Shown here piece after piece: positions 31,012 through 44,268 of a stretch of DNA of 64,000 bases (position 1 is its first letter; every line of letters starts with the position of its first letter). Where the stretch lies: contig OZ038423.1 in assembly GCA_964036155.1 (NCBI GenBank), positions 53,459,249 to 53,523,248 of the forward strand, read 5' to 3'. The stretch comes from Diploscapter coronatus. Its lineage: Eukaryota > Nematoda > Chromadorea > Rhabditida > Rhabditidae. The position numbers and the translations under genes were made by a program. The notes under the pieces are model-generated. The model saw nothing but the letters and a program-made list of their open reading frames with translations. It was not told where the DNA came from and searched no databases.

Positions 31012-34000
31012 AACAAGGCAGCAGCAAGGCATACAACGTCTAGTCACTTCACTCGTTCATGGTTCGCTAATTCTGTGAGTTCATTTTTTGAAAATCTTTT
31101 CATTGGCTTTTATTATTCTTGAAGACACGAATAGGACATTTTTAAATTAATTTATTCTTATCTATTTAAAATATTTCAAGTCAAGGATTATTCTTATTTA
31201 AGTAACTATGCAGAATTCGCGAATCAACTAAAATACGTTTATTCTAGACGAAATCTCTTATTTTAAATTCGTCAGCTTAGAATCAATTATCTGAATCAGC
31301 TCAGTAAACGGACTATTAGACCAACACATTTTGTTCTAAATTATGCGATGGGATAAGTTCTTCAAGACGCAAAATTAAGAATTCTCAAAATTAATACATA
31401 CTTGTTGTGATTTTGATTTTGAAAATGTTTTCTTTTCATCATAAAGAAAGTGAGCATTTTAAAATTCAAATTATGAATATTTTTTGGAAATAATAGTTCT
31501 TATATACGAGTGCGTTTTCCTTAGTTGCGCAGTCATTCATTCATCGTCGTGCTCCAGAGATATAATAGGATCTTTTTACTGTTCTTGTTTTTTTCATTTA
31601 GAGTAGTAGAGTTTGTTGTTTCAGTTTAAGTTTCTTTTTAGATGTTTCCTCGATAAGTTTAGACTTAGAAGTGGAGTTATGATATTTCAATTGGGACTGT
31701 TTTTCACATAATTGCTCCCGATTTCGACTTTCTAGCTGTCATGACTTATTTCAATGTTGCATTCTATTATAGCCTAAATCTGGAAGGTACAGTAACCTTA
31801 ATTGAAAATATCTTAGAAGAGACAAGAATTGAAATTTCACATGGCAAACTATTCATTTCTTCTCTTATCCTATGTGCCGTTTTTCTTCTCTAATCTAGCG
31901 ATTTTATCCGAGTGTTAATCATTGAAATTCAAGAAAATAAGTGCAAGAATCTGTAACAGACACGACTGTCATTGTCATTTCGTTGAAGAAGACTAGTAAA
32001 TCGGTCGAATTCGGAATATTTCATCGCTAAGTTTAGTAGACTCAATTTTTGTAAATGGAAAAGGGTGCTTTCCTAGAATTTGGCTATGCAAAATATTTTG
32101 AGAATGGCCGATTTACCATTTTTCAATCATCTTTATAAATCAGGATTCAATTTTTAATTGCCATAAATAAACGGAAGTTTTTATTTCAATAAATGAGTCG
32201 GTGTTTTGATTATTCTTCGCGACTTTTCTGTCTTTGCTGTACCTTACATGCAGCTTAGTCGTTGTCTCACGTGCAGTGGATTCTAGGAGATTCTCTTCTC
32301 CTAAACCTGTCCCTTTGCAGTCAGGACAGGGATTTGTCAACTTCCCAGCTTTTCATAATATTTTCTTGCTTTAAAGTATTTTTTTCTTTCCCACACAGAT
32401 TCGGATTCGACTCACTTGCTCGACTTCCTTCTTCACAATGCAACTCCTTATCCTTCTTCCTTCCTCCCATTTCCCTCTCCCCCTTTCTCACATTATCTTG
32501 CGTTTTGCATTTTGCATTCAGTTCTCTGAGTTCATTCCAACTACATTCTTCCAATTTACCTAACTCCTAGATTACTGTAGTCATTTCATCATTATGTTTC
32601 GATATCATAAACGAAGCTTGATCTTTTTCCTAGATTTATTGCTTTTACGAAAATGACTCGTTTCTTCCACTTTTTATATGAAAACATTGCAATATTTTCG
32701 TATCAATTACATGATGGCGTCACAATTGCATATGTGAAAATAATATTTTCCATAAATCCTCACGAAGTTCATTTCAATTTTTCTAGATATTTCCTAGACA
32801 TTGTGTAGTATCATTCGTTCATCCATTCTACTTTAATTTTCGAACACTGTCGCTTCCTCCGCAGTCTCCTCTAAGAACGTGCCGATTTTTAGGCAGAAAA
32901 CAGCAGTTCGAAGATGTCCTTCTAAGGCTGGACAGGGATAATTTATCTTGTTCAGTTATGCAAATCACTTCTCTCTATTTATATTTGCAATATACACAAC
33001 AGCCTCCTTGTGCTTCAGTTTGCTTGACTGATTCATTCTATTCTGTTCTTTCGCACTTTATCAGTTGATTTTCATTAATATGCTCATCAGTTTTTCGAAA
33101 TTCCATTTCCCATCTATGTTATTTATACATTTTTCATTCTCTCATAAATAAAATTCGAGTAAATGACGTAAAAATGCTAAGCTGTTGTGTTGCAAGTTTG
33201 CAAACTCGTCCAGTCTTCCACGCAGTTCAGTTCAATCGCCCAAATTTGGCAGTGATGCATCAGCATAGTGATATTTTTTGCGAACTACATTGTTCCCTTT
33301 CTCTGTTCGATCTGCTCGTCTAATTGCGTGTCTTTCTGCTCCTTTTCCAGTAACTCTTCGGCTTTCCTCCCCTCTCTTCTGCTCTTCAGCTCTTCCTACC
33401 ATAAGCTTCCCCTCATGAGGTCCTCCACATGCGATTTTCACCATTCTTTTCACCTTTGAACATTAAATCCTATTTTTGCCTTTCATCAAGCCGAAATATT
33501 CCATTTTCACATCTTCATCTGCTCATCTTATACATCCCGAGCACTTTTATTTTTTATTTTGTTCCATCGAACTGCAAACTCTATTGCTTTTCGGAATTCA
33601 TCAGGATAAATATCCCCCTTTTGCAATTCATAGTACTTGCATCTCTTATCAAGTGACTATCTCGAACGGCACGCTTATCTTTCTGACGTAATTATTTTCG
33701 CAATTACCTTTTTCGCTCTCACAATGAGATGACGATAAATATTTACAGAACCCCAGAGATATTCCTGAAAATGAGTGGGAGAGAGAAATTTCATCTTACT
33801 AAAAATGCCGAATTCCGAGTAGGTTTCTAAACAATGTGGTCATTTCGGCAGCATAAAGATCTAAAGTCATTGAGGCAGAGAAATAAAGGGAAAAATCCTA
33901 TCCTAGCTTACCTTTTCTTGTTGCGTCTACGATTCGTATCTCGAAATCTCGTGATTTCAAAATAATCGTCGAAATATCCCATTTCTATCTTGTTCTTTCA

Positions 34001-35164
34001 GACATTGATTGTGAGAAAAGGGAGTGATAGAATTCAGTAAAAATCTCTTTTGAATGATCGATATGAGTGGAAGTTGTGAAGTTGTGAATTGCATGAAATT
34101 GGCAACAGCGTCAGGGAACAGATCTTCTCGTCTCCGTCTCTCTTCCTTCCTGTTGTATCTAATGTTTGATGTTTCTCCTCGCTGCTCAGTTTTTGCATTG
34201 TCAGTGATCGTTTTCATGTAATCCAAGCATCTCTTCGAGAATCCTCCCTCTGCTGCTTTGTTTATTCCCTCCATTCATGAGCAGCATCAACATGTCCTCC
34301 CTGTCTAATGTGTCTAATTGCCTCTTCCCTCGTCTTGCCAGGCCTCTCAGTTCATGTTCTTTCGGCGATTAACGAACTCAGATTTTTCAGCATAAACAAT
34401 GGAAAGAATTGACTGACTGGCTGACTAGCACGGGGATGTGCAAGAACTCAGACATTATTCATCTGTTGATGATCAATCTATACTGAATTTCTACATATTA
34501 TTACGTCATAGTCATTCATAAACTGCCTAAGCGTTGTTTAATTTCGTCAAATCCACCCTGTTCGCTCGATTGCCTCACCGCCTCACCACCTCCCCCTCTG
34601 CAATCTCTCCTCGATCTACTTCTGCGTCTATTTTCTGTTCCATTTTCTGTTCATCAGGGATTTGCTCCTTCCCTCTTTCTTTCCATTCCCGTTCCTCCAT
34701 CCCTCAGTCCGTCATTATCGTGCCCATTCCATCTCATCTACCCTTTTTCTAAACGACTTGCCTTTCATAACCCCGAATCTGCCTTCCCCATTTGCCGTTT
34801 TCACTCTCATTTTCAGTCTTCCGCATTTCCGGTTCCGTTTTCGATTCTTCCAGTCAGTCAGGTGTCAACGAGTCTGAGCGTTCAGGGGCTAAACTTTAGC
34901 TCGTTCTTTCCTTATTCATGAGGTTTCATTCGCACATTCCATTCTTATGAAATCCTTGCATAAGACATGACAAACTGCTTACTTCGCTGAATTTCGGATC
35001 GAATTTCACGAAACGTAATGAGGACGAACGTTAGAAGAGAAGGACATTTCGAAAGATCGAGTTAAGGAATCGAATCGAACAGAGCAGTTGAACAGTGGAA
35101 CGGAGCAGGCAGCTAGGGGCATTTCAGCTGACTGAGTCAGAGATCGGGCAGAAGGGACAGGGAG
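31012..35164. other. 4.15-kb gene-poor region, pyrimidine-rich on +
   Basis: The start is the PDHB 3' flank. From about 32400 to 34900 the + strand is rich in C and T (many TTCC, TCTC and CTTT runs). I found no supported gene. A single CPDCKGTG motif on the minus strand (about 32295-32320) has no convincing exon around it. The skew continues up to the LGC channel gene that starts at 35165. Confidence 0.5.
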
Positions 35165-37878
35165 ATGGTGCCGCAATTCATCCACCTGGTGGCTCTCCTC
35201 ACTGCAATGCGACCCATCAGCACTAGGGAGGACCGGTCAAACAATGAATGTAAGCAGGAACAGACATGAAGATCACCTTAGAATTTATCAATTGACCTCC
35301 ACTAGCAGTCGAAATTCAACCGATTTTGGCTTAAACTTCAATAAGATTGAAACACACACACACACACAAACTAATGGACCTAAAAAGATAAGTATGATGA
35401 ACCGACAAATCTACAAAGGAAGTTATGAATGAAAAGCAACCAGAAAATTGCAGCGGACACAACTCGACTCGTGAATGATCTGATGGCTCGATACGACAAG
35501 CGAGTCAGGCCGAATGCTCACACAGACCAGCCTGTCATCGTCCACATGAGCATCGTTCTAGGGATTCTCACGGAAATCAAGGAGAATCAGCAGATCGCCG
35601 CATTCGTCATTTCCCACATACAGGTATCGACAGATGAATTATTTTGACTAAAATCAACAATGTTGTTAGACTGTAATAAGTAGCTCGATTACATGGCATT
35701 GCAAATTCAGAAACACCATAAAATAGAGAATACTCTTTGATAATTCTTTCGAGTTTGTCATGTATCCGAAAAAAAGTCATGATGTTAATCTTTATCTTAC
35801 AAGGACTTGATAGTTTCAAGTTGTTCATTTTGTTCAACTAGTCTTCATTGAAATATCAATTTAGCGATGGCACGATGAAAAACTACGATTTGATCCGTCC
35901 AAGTATAACGGAATAAACCAAGTCGTTATTCCGCAATCGCTAGTATGGGTTCCAAAACTATTCATCTACAATAGGTAAATAGAATTGCATAAAATTACAT
36001 TTTAAAAATGCAAAATTTCTAGCATGGACACCAAGAACATGCTGACAGATGATCTATTCGATGTTAGAGTATATCACGATGGAATCGTCAAGGTAAACAA
36101 ATTATAAGAAATTTTCATACATTCAGCTATTCATTTCAGATAAATATCCCACAGTTTGTCAACTCTATTTGTCGAATCAATATCGAATTGTTTCCGTAAG
36201 GACTAGTTAATTTAATTTTTAATTAGCAACAATGATCATGAGTGTGCAGAATTCTGATTCCTAGCTCGGGAAAAATTTCATTTCGATTTGGAATCGTGGA
36301 AAAATTCAAATCGATTCAGACTTTTCTTTTTTCAAAGTTCAAATTCCGCATACCCCTGATGATCACATTTCATAGACCTTATCAAAACCAATGCAGAATT
36401 TTAATTCATTTCCGAAAATTACTGGATTTTAGATTTGATACCCAATTCTGCGCAGTCGCGTTAGCTTCTCCCTTGCTATCTGTCCACGAAATGGATGTAA
36501 ATGCAACCCAGCCTCCAAGAGATAGCTACTTCTCTGTAGGCGATTTCATTCATCAACTTTATCTGATGCAAAAAATTCAGGGCAATGCAGAGTGGGAAGT
36601 GATGAATGTGACTGTGAGACAGATGAAGTTCCTCGAGGATGGAGAGTATCGAGTTGAAGTAAGTTAAAAGAAATTCGGTAACGACAAAATCTAGAGACTT
36701 GAATAATTGGAGAGTAGATTTGGATGCGAAGTAATTCTCGTTATTTCAAAGTCTTGCTATCAAAAAGTCGCGTCATTTCCGAATTATTATCGTTAAAATT
36801 AGAAAGGATCAACGTTCTTAACTTTAGGTGCATTACATACTACATCTAAACAGACGACCGATTTACTACATCATAGTCATTGTGATTCCGACATTTCTCA
36901 TCTCTGCACTATCGATTCTCGGGATTTTTAGCCCAGGATCGTCAGACGGGCCGAGAAATGAGAAGGTAATAAAAGCATCTCATAAAATTACGTGAATCCA
37001 CTACTATAAACCCAATATTAAAGTATAAATATGAAATATAATGCCACTAAAATTACCATTTTTGATGTTTTTTGTGTGCCTAGGGCTGTCGCATATTTTG
37101 CGTGAGACTTGAGAGAAATTTTAATCGCTTCTATCTTATGAAAATCGTGATTATGTGATAGAGCTAAAGATATGCGAATTGTCAATTATTACTTAATTAG
37201 ACGTCTCAATTTTCTAATGGAAAGCTAATTTAGGTCTCACTCGGACTTGGCTCACTACTTGCCATGACAGTGCTTCTCGATATTGTTGCCGCAGCAATGC
37301 CGAAGAGTAATTCAATTCCCTTATTAGGTAATTACCATTTGCCGTATATTTTATATTCATTCGTTCATTTGACAGGTTATTACATAATGCTAACAATTCT
37401 CGTGAACGCAATCAGCGTGGCTGTTTCCATGGCCCTGCTGGGTTTGGCAAGGAATCTCATCCAAACTGAAAGTCTGCCTGGATCTGTCATATACACCTTC
37501 CTTCTGCTCAAACAGCCAAAATACGCCAAAGTTAATGGAATAATCTCTTCACCGCCTGAGAAATTCAGTACTACTGTGTAAGTATCTCTCAGCATAGGTA
37601 AAATAAAAACGCGAACGATATTCAGACCTCGGTTTCCCGATTTGATAGCTATCTACAATCAACTGATAGATGTTTCACGAGCTCAGAAAATCTACCGTGA
37701 GAAAATCGAGAAGGAGAAGGCAAAGAAGAAATTAGAGTTACAATGGAATTTTATATTCGGGAGGGTGGACTTAATCTTCCTATTCATTTTCGAGTCATTA
37801 AATCTACTAGTTTTGTTGCTCTTTCTGCGATATGCGTTTTATCCTGTTCCTCCTCTGCCTGACAATTTTTCTGTTTAA
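35165..37878 (+). CDS. Cys-loop ligand-gated ion channel, nAChR-like (LGC type)
   Basis: Ten exons (35165-35249, 35454-35623, 35865-35974, 36023-36092, 36140-36195, 36433-36658, 36828-36965, 37234-37327, 37376-37577, 37626-37878) encode 467 residues. A signal peptide (MVPQFIHLVALLTA) leads into the extracellular domain. The Cys-loop is exact: two cysteines 13 residues apart, with FPFDTQFC at its end. Loop C lacks the paired cysteines of nicotinic alpha subunits. TM1 is IIVIVIPTFLISALSI; TM2 follows NEKVSLGLGSLLAMTVLL, where Glu just before TM2 suggests cation selectivity; TM3 is near YYIMLTILVNA; TM4 is near IFLFIFESLNLLVLLLF. The intracellular loop is short and basic. It resembles the nematode LGC/DEG-3-like branch; the ligand cannot be read from the sequence. 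An AATAAA is at 38110. Confidence 0.9.
35352..35368. repeat. (CA)n microsatellite
   Basis: About eight CA units in the first intron of the Cys-loop channel gene. Confidence 0.9.
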
Positions 37879-39671
37879 TTTTTAGAAATAACTTATTCAC
37901 TTATCAATTTAAATTAATAGATGTACATAATTAACAAATAACAAATCATACGGAATGTATATCATTAATATGCGGGTTTTCACGGATATTTACTTTCTTT
38001 GAGCATTTATTATTCAACGTCATAAATGAAGATGTTCTTCTTGATACTGAAATGTGCGGGATTAAGTCTTACCTTACATCGTAAATATTTGTACACTTTT
38101 TATTTGCATAATAAATAATAAACATCTTTAATTTAATAAAATCTAATATTTACATACAGGTATAGTTTCAAACAACAATGCAATAAATGATCTATTTTTT
38201 TTTATAGAAATGCATCGAACGGAGTTGGAGATGTAGGAAGTGTTGTTGTCTAAAACGTAAATCTTTTCCATGTATACAGCGGAATCATGAGCATTTAAAT
38301 TTCGATTCAAGTAAATTCAGTGTTGAGCAAAAATTTGAAAACGCAAGATTTATATACAAATGATAGAGCTCACGGATTTGAACGAGATATATGCATGGGC
38401 ATATTCGATGACGAAAACTATGCAATTAAGCCAAACTTACTTTCTGTCGGAAGCTTGTAACGTTAGAATCGATTGTATACAAACTATCATGTGTTTTCAA
38501 ATTTGTTCGCTACTGTATTACGATAATCCTTTCTAAATATCATATGCATTTAGCTTACATTATTCTCAGTAGTGGTGATGTCATTGACTGATGTCCGGGG
38601 GGAGGGAGTTGCACTGCGCAATTGGAGTTTGTTGCTGCTGACAGTGCGGTTGGCTGAGCGAATGGGCGGCACAGAGCGACGACGGGTCGAGGCAAATAGA
38701 TTCGACTTGAGACCCGTTAGACTTAATCAACCATATTATCATTCATAGACTAGTTCGCTACAGATATATATATATTTTTGTATAATTTAATAAATAGCAT
38801 AACTGCCTTATGAGAGCTACAAGAAGCTAATTCATTCTCCTGAATAGAAGCGACTACGATAGTCATTTTGATTGTATACAGGCGGAGAAGTTATGCATAC
38901 TGATTTTAGAATTAAGATACCGCATCATACATTAACTAGAATAAATTAGCCATGACATGTAATTATGTATTGGTATTTATGCTGATGATTGAAGTTTTGC
39001 CGATTCATGTTAAAGTAAATAGTGAATAGCGATTTTGCGCCTATTCTAAGCAAACATATTTAGGCAAATCCCGTTTCGGAATTTAACAATGAAGACCGAC
39101 TTCATCGCGAATTAGCAACAATTCAACCATAGTTTCAACATTTGGCACCTTCTTGCGAATCGTGTCCAAATTGAATGAGAAAGTCCGTCCAAAGACGAAA
39201 GATTGCTTATGCATTCCGAGTTTCGTTGTGACGAACTGAAATTCCATCATCATAGTTCTATATGGAGGAGGCCACTCTCAGTCGAATCACACATAGGTCA
39301 TGCTCAAAACACTGCAGAATTGGCGATGGGGGAAGAATCGCATGCATATCCAGTATGGGTAAGGCTAGACAACTATTGCATCTTCAACTGCCAAGATAGG
39401 TAATGCCTCACTTCTTAGGGCGTATGAATTTTATATTAAACATGATGGATAATAATTATAGCCGCACTTATTCAATGTTGCATGATGAAATCTTAACTGG
39501 AAAAAGCACAAGTTTTCTTAAAGTGCTCTTTTTGATTCCAGAAAATAGACATCAAAATGAAGAAAACAGTCAATTTTGTAAAGAAAAATGAAAGAATATT
39601 ATGCAAAAAGTATAAATGCTCGATTATGTGCGACTATAATTATGGCCTGTCCTATAAAAAATAAAATGAAG
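37879..39671. other. Convergent intergenic region with a GC-rich island
   Basis: This AT-rich 1.8 kb separates the 3' ends of the channel gene (+) and the GPCR gene (-). It is quiet except for the GC-rich block at 38590-38730, listed separately. Confidence 0.5.
38590..38730 (-). other. GC-rich exon-like island, possible GPCR tail exon
   Basis: A sharply GC-rich island in AT-rich DNA. On the minus strand two frames are open across it after an acceptor-like attaag. One ends at a TGA and is Cys/Ser/Gln-rich (ICLDPSSLCAAHSLSQ within it). The other is basic and S/T-rich (TRRRSVPPIRSANRTVSS) and ends near TENNVS. Either would suit an alternative C-terminal tail of the upstream GPCR. The + strand is also open, so strand and frame stay unresolved. 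Confidence 0.3.
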
Positions 39672-42600
39672 TTACGATTTCATACGCCCTCTCAATTCAC
39701 TGCAATGCAATTCATTGCCAGCTGCATTTGAGTATCGAAAGTATTTGGATGCAGTATTTCGAGCTAACTTATGTGTTGTTTTCGCAACGAACTCAATCAC
39801 GTCTCCAGTGGCTTGTGAAATGGACTGTCGCTTTTTGGACATGGCTAGGAGGTGCTGCTGACGCAGTTCTCGATTGATCAGGGCGTACAGAACGGGGTTC
39901 GCTGCAGAATTGAAGCATACCTGGATTGAAATAGTTAGTTAATATTGTATTGATTACTAACCAGTAGATGAGCGATGAAGAACAATGCCGATATGAATGG
40001 GGTTAACCATGATACCTACAAATCTCAGTCTAATCGATTTAAAATTCGACTTCTCGAAATTATAAACTCCTATTAACCTGAATTAAATTAAAGTGGGTCA
40101 TAATATTCAACGTAGTTTGAGGCAGCCAACAGCAGTAGTAGAACAGAATAACTGCGATTATTCGCTTCGTAACCTAAAATGACTAATAAAAATAAATGAG
40201 CTATCGCTTTTATCTTTTCACTATTTTCTTAGGTGATGAAGGAAAGATTCAGCGAAATTTAGCTACTTTATGTACAAAACGTACGAGCTGTAAACTTAAC
40301 GATGAAGTTTCTAGACTTTCGCTCGCATCCTTTTTTTTCTGCGTGAAGTTTGAAAAGCTTTGAAAATTCACACGGCTTTGAGCTCGTATTTTCGGAACGG
40401 CTTTTTGTCTCGAAGTGTCTATGAATGATTCACTCCCCTCCCACTCCACGTCTCCTTCATTTCACCTTTTTCTTCCCTCTTACCTTCTGTATTCTGTCGT
40501 CCCTTCTGTGATGGTCCTTGTTCATCCTCAGTCGAATGTTCTGAGAGTTCTTGTGCAGGCGATAAATCACCTTAAATCCTCTTTAAGATCTTCAGTTTTG
40601 GAATGAAAAATATAGCCAGCTTACCCCTGTATAGAAGAGGGTAATGAGGAAGGCAGGGATCAGAAAGCCTATCAGAAAGGTGTAGACTGTGAAGAAAGTG
40701 CCTGCCTCGAAAAGGCATTTTCGAACTGTACTTCCTTCTTCATCTAAAATCTCAACATTGCATTGTAAGATAACAGGTTAAATAGTTTAAAGAGAGTTTA
40801 AATTGAGAATAATTAAAGAAGAAACATGGAAATCTTATAAGTTACTCTGCGTAGATGTAATGTTCAATAGGGTTTTACGATAATTAGGAAAAAATCCTAT
40901 TTTTAAAAATATTTTACGCAATTTTAGTAACATTGGAAATGTTAAGGCAAACAAAAAGCGTAAAAAATTTAGATGGATCAAATTTAAGGGTGCATAAAAT
41001 GAAACTTAAAATATCTGCGGAAAGAAACCTCGATCTTCCACTAGATAAAGAAGGTCACATTAATTCGATGAGAATAATAATAATAATAAAATAATGACAT
41101 GCTTAGCGTAATCAATTAGAAAAATTAATTCTTATAAGATATCCCACCTGACAGCCTCAATTCTGGTGATTCCTCTTCCAATGGAATCATCCGAATTTTG
41201 TCGATCTTCACAACAGTTGCCTCTGTTAGAACAGGAATGAGCAGGAATATGGCCAGCAATGTGCAAATCAGTAGAACTGTTAGTGCCACGCCATTGCTTC
41301 GAATTCTGAAATTTTCAATATTGATACCCAAAACAATTTTATCTCCTTAAAGGCAAGAAACTTCTAAAAGTCATCGTCAAAACAGAAAAAATTGGCGAAA
41401 TTCATTTGACATTTGAGCATTATATGATAAAGAAATGTGTAATGAAAATGTAAAGAATAAAATATAGAGAAAAAAACTGGCAATGAACAACCTCTCGTTA
41501 TTCTTTAATTAGATTTGCTATTGATAGCGCTTGATTTTCGACAGCAGAAGACATAATAAAAATAAAAGATTTCTTTTCTACATTTCTATTGCATCAATCA
41601 AATCAAATGCGAGTTCATTTCAAGTGCATTTTCTATTTCATTTTTGCACTACAAATGCCTCAAAATCGAAGGGAGCATTTCGCCTTTGGCACGAGTAACT
41701 CGATCAGTAGAAAGCTGTGCAGAGAAGAAGGAAGAATAGAAGATGTCAGAGATAGAACTGAACCAATTCTGGAATATACACAGATATGCAGCACAATTTT
41801 TCAACATCAACAAAATTCCGAATGTTCATGGGAATTTACACTACCAGAAAATTCCGTTCGGATAGCTATTAATTTTTCTTATATAGTGAACAAAGTAAAA
41901 CAAACTTTAGAATCCTAAGAACACCTATATAGAATGATAAAGTACTGTTATTGAAAGCAAAAAAGGCAAAAGTCGTTTTGATCCAGATGCATATGCAATG
42001 CGTTTAGAGCTTCAAAATTTTTAATTACTTTCTAATTCTTGTACTACTGGTTAAGTTAAATGAGATACATCAATCCAGATAAACTATTATATTATCATTG
42101 CGAAGATCTAGTTATGAAAATCTAGTAAGTTCTAACCGAATAACTAAATCAAGAGTAGGTGAATTAGCGGCGCAAAAAAAGAGTTTAGTTAGAACTTTTG
42201 AGATTAATTAATTTAGTGGAAAATCAAATCGACAAAATGCTGACCTTATCGATGAAACGGGGCTACAAACGGCTAGAAACCGATCCCAGGAAAGCACTGT
42301 CATGACGAACGAACTCAGCAACTTATTGACAGATTCGCCGAACCAATACGCCTTGCACATGAAATGGCCAAACACCCATTCACCTAAAAACGGATATAAA
42401 TTTTTCTTTGAAATGGCAACTATCATTTGAATATCTGATGATAAAAAAATTTGAAGTTTAGAACTATCCCTATGAAAGAATAGCATATTACACGAAAGAT
42501 ATTTTTCACTTTCCACTATTTTTGCTTATCATATTCGATAAAATGGTGCTTATCGAAGTTTTTTTCCTTTTTTCCTAGCATTTCATTTAGTCCTATACGT

Positions 42601-44268
42601 CATATCGCCAGTTGGTGAATATTTCAGAAATAGGCAGTGAACTCGAAAAGAGAACTTGGTTTCGCCTTTCACGTCCTTCATATGTCGTTTCGTGACCACA
42701 TTACTCACATGAAAATCTGAGTGGCTTACGAGAAGTGGAGATTTTCGGTAATCGCTCAGGCAAGCAGCATTTCACTTCGGGCTCTCGTCTCTTCAAATCT
42801 ATTCTTCTCTGTCAAACTGCGCGCAGTTATCACAAATGCAAAGTTCATGTTTCATTGGTTCTTGTGAAAATGAAAGAGTACAAAGGGCTACATTAACTCA
42901 TTTTGTTGTATCTAGACTCATTCGTTTGCCAGTCCTTATGCATCAAACGCAATGCAGACATTGGAGCCCTTTGGTGTATGATTTATGAGAAACTCTCGCC
43001 TTTCAGAAGATCGAAGACTAGAAAAGGCAGGTGCAGAATCACTAGCAGGTCCACTATCGACAGACCTAAAATGATAAACATGTTGTGTTGAACTTTAGAT
43101 TGATCCCAATTAATTTTGGCTATGTTGGATGGACCAAAGTTTTAAAGAATTTGAATATTTCAAAGTCGAAACTTTTTATTTACAAAGTTTTTGAAGATAA
43201 AAATAGTTTTTAATGAATGAATGGTTCAGTCAAACTCATTTCGACAAGGATAAAAATTATACTAAATTTTCACAAAATATCTGAAGATTTTATGTCTCTA
43301 GAATTAATGATACCTCAAAACTTTGATGTCACCACTAATTCAGAATTTTGGCCTACAATTGATAGAAATTTTATCATTAATCTACTGAGAAATCGGCTAA
43401 AAATTGCTTTCATTTTCGATCACCAATAATTTTCAATTTTCTTTCGCAAAATCATAATATCTTCTGCTATAAATCTTATAGGAGCACGCTGTTCCCCCCT
43501 TTCCAAAAAATGCCACTTGCTAATAAGAGGAAAAGAGGGGGGAAAGAAGAGGAAAGGGGTTTTTGCGCTCTGGCTTTATTCGTCGCTTACGAGACTAACG
43601 CCAACTTTTATTCTCGTTTTTGTTTTCGCGATTTTTTGATTTTTCCGTTTTAATTGGCCAATTATTTTTTTATTCGTGATTAGTTGAATAATTATCGGTA
43701 ATTAGTCAATTAGCCACGAAAAAATAGATAATTGGCCAATAAATGACGAAAATTACGAGAAATCCGAAAATTGCGAAAACAAAAACGAGAATAAAAGTTA
43801 GCGTTAGCCTCGTAAGCGACGAATAAAGCCAGAGCGCAAAAACCCCTTTCCTCTTCTTTCCCCCCTCTTTTCCTCTTATTAGCAAGTGGCATTTTTTGGA
43901 AAGGGGGGAACAGCGTGAGGAGTGTTCCTTATCATTTCTTCAGAGGACAAATTTGGCCTTGTCAAAGTAAATTATGAGGAAGAGGAGTGCTTACCTAAGA
44001 CATAAATGAAGACGTGATTCGTGTTGCTGAGACTGTGCTTCTTGAGTCGATGTGACGTGTTCTTCATGCTGGTGAGAATGTTGACGATCATCGCGATGAC
44101 TACGGCATTCCCTATGGTTCCAGCCACGAATAGCAGGATGTAAGCACAGGACAGGGCGATCTTCAGAGTCATTCTCGCTTCCTCCTCTTCGCTCGTTTCC
44201 TCGTGGCCATGCATCACTGAGGAATTCGATACTATCACTGCCGTCACTGTCGATGTTGAGGCCTCCAT
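39672..44268 (-). CDS. Class A GPCR, somatostatin/neuropeptide-receptor type
   Basis: Nine minus-strand exons (44268-43995, 43065-42994, 42383-42245, 41305-41148, 40743-40625, 40570-40484, 40173-40078, 40015-39962, 39920-39672) join in phase to 415 residues. The N-terminus is extracellular, with an N-glycosylation site (NSS) and an acidic run. TM1 ends in [15 protein letters not shown]2 has [16 protein letters not shown]3 ends in the DRY-like WDRFLAVC; a conserved Cys lies before TM3 (FMCKAYW) and one in loop 2 (RKCLFEAG); TM6 has [11 protein letters not shown]7 has [17 protein letters not shown] with the NPxxY motif. This fits the somatostatin/opioid/allatostatin-C-like neuropeptide receptors; the ligand is unknown. 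The ATG directly follows an acceptor (cttctcttag). Intron 1 contains a 433-bp foldback element. A later tail exon near 38600 is possible. Confidence 0.9.
41073..41090. repeat. (AAT)n microsatellite
   Basis: About six AAT units in a GPCR intron. Confidence 0.85.
43485..43917. mobile_element. 433-bp foldback (long inverted repeat) element
   Basis: The outer ~145 bp of each side are inverted repeats with only about two mismatches. The termini are CACGCTGTTCCCCCC on both strands, and the arms share features such as TAATAAGAGGAAAAGAGGGG. The inner ~140 bp is AT-rich and a more diverged palindrome with ATTGGCCAAT-type motifs. A 5-bp direct repeat, AGGAG, flanks it (43480-43484 and 43918-43922), as expected for a target-site duplication. 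It has no coding capacity. It lies in intron 1 of the GPCR gene. A 5-bp duplication with a CAC terminus recalls Transib-type elements, but the superfamily is inference. Confidence 0.85.

Noticed and set aside
32262..32340. CPDCKGTG on the minus strand, like one repeat of a DnaJ zinc finger
   Set aside because: Only one motif, a stop just upstream in frame and no proper acceptor. The surrounding sequence is low in complexity.
33232..33459. K/E/R-rich minus-strand open frame resembling a coiled coil
   Set aside because: More than one frame of the same bases looks alike, and there are no good splice sites. Explained by the pyrimidine skew of the + strand.
43710..43892. 60-codon minus-strand open frame inside the foldback element
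   Set aside because: It crosses an arm and core of the inverted repeat and has no protein-like features.
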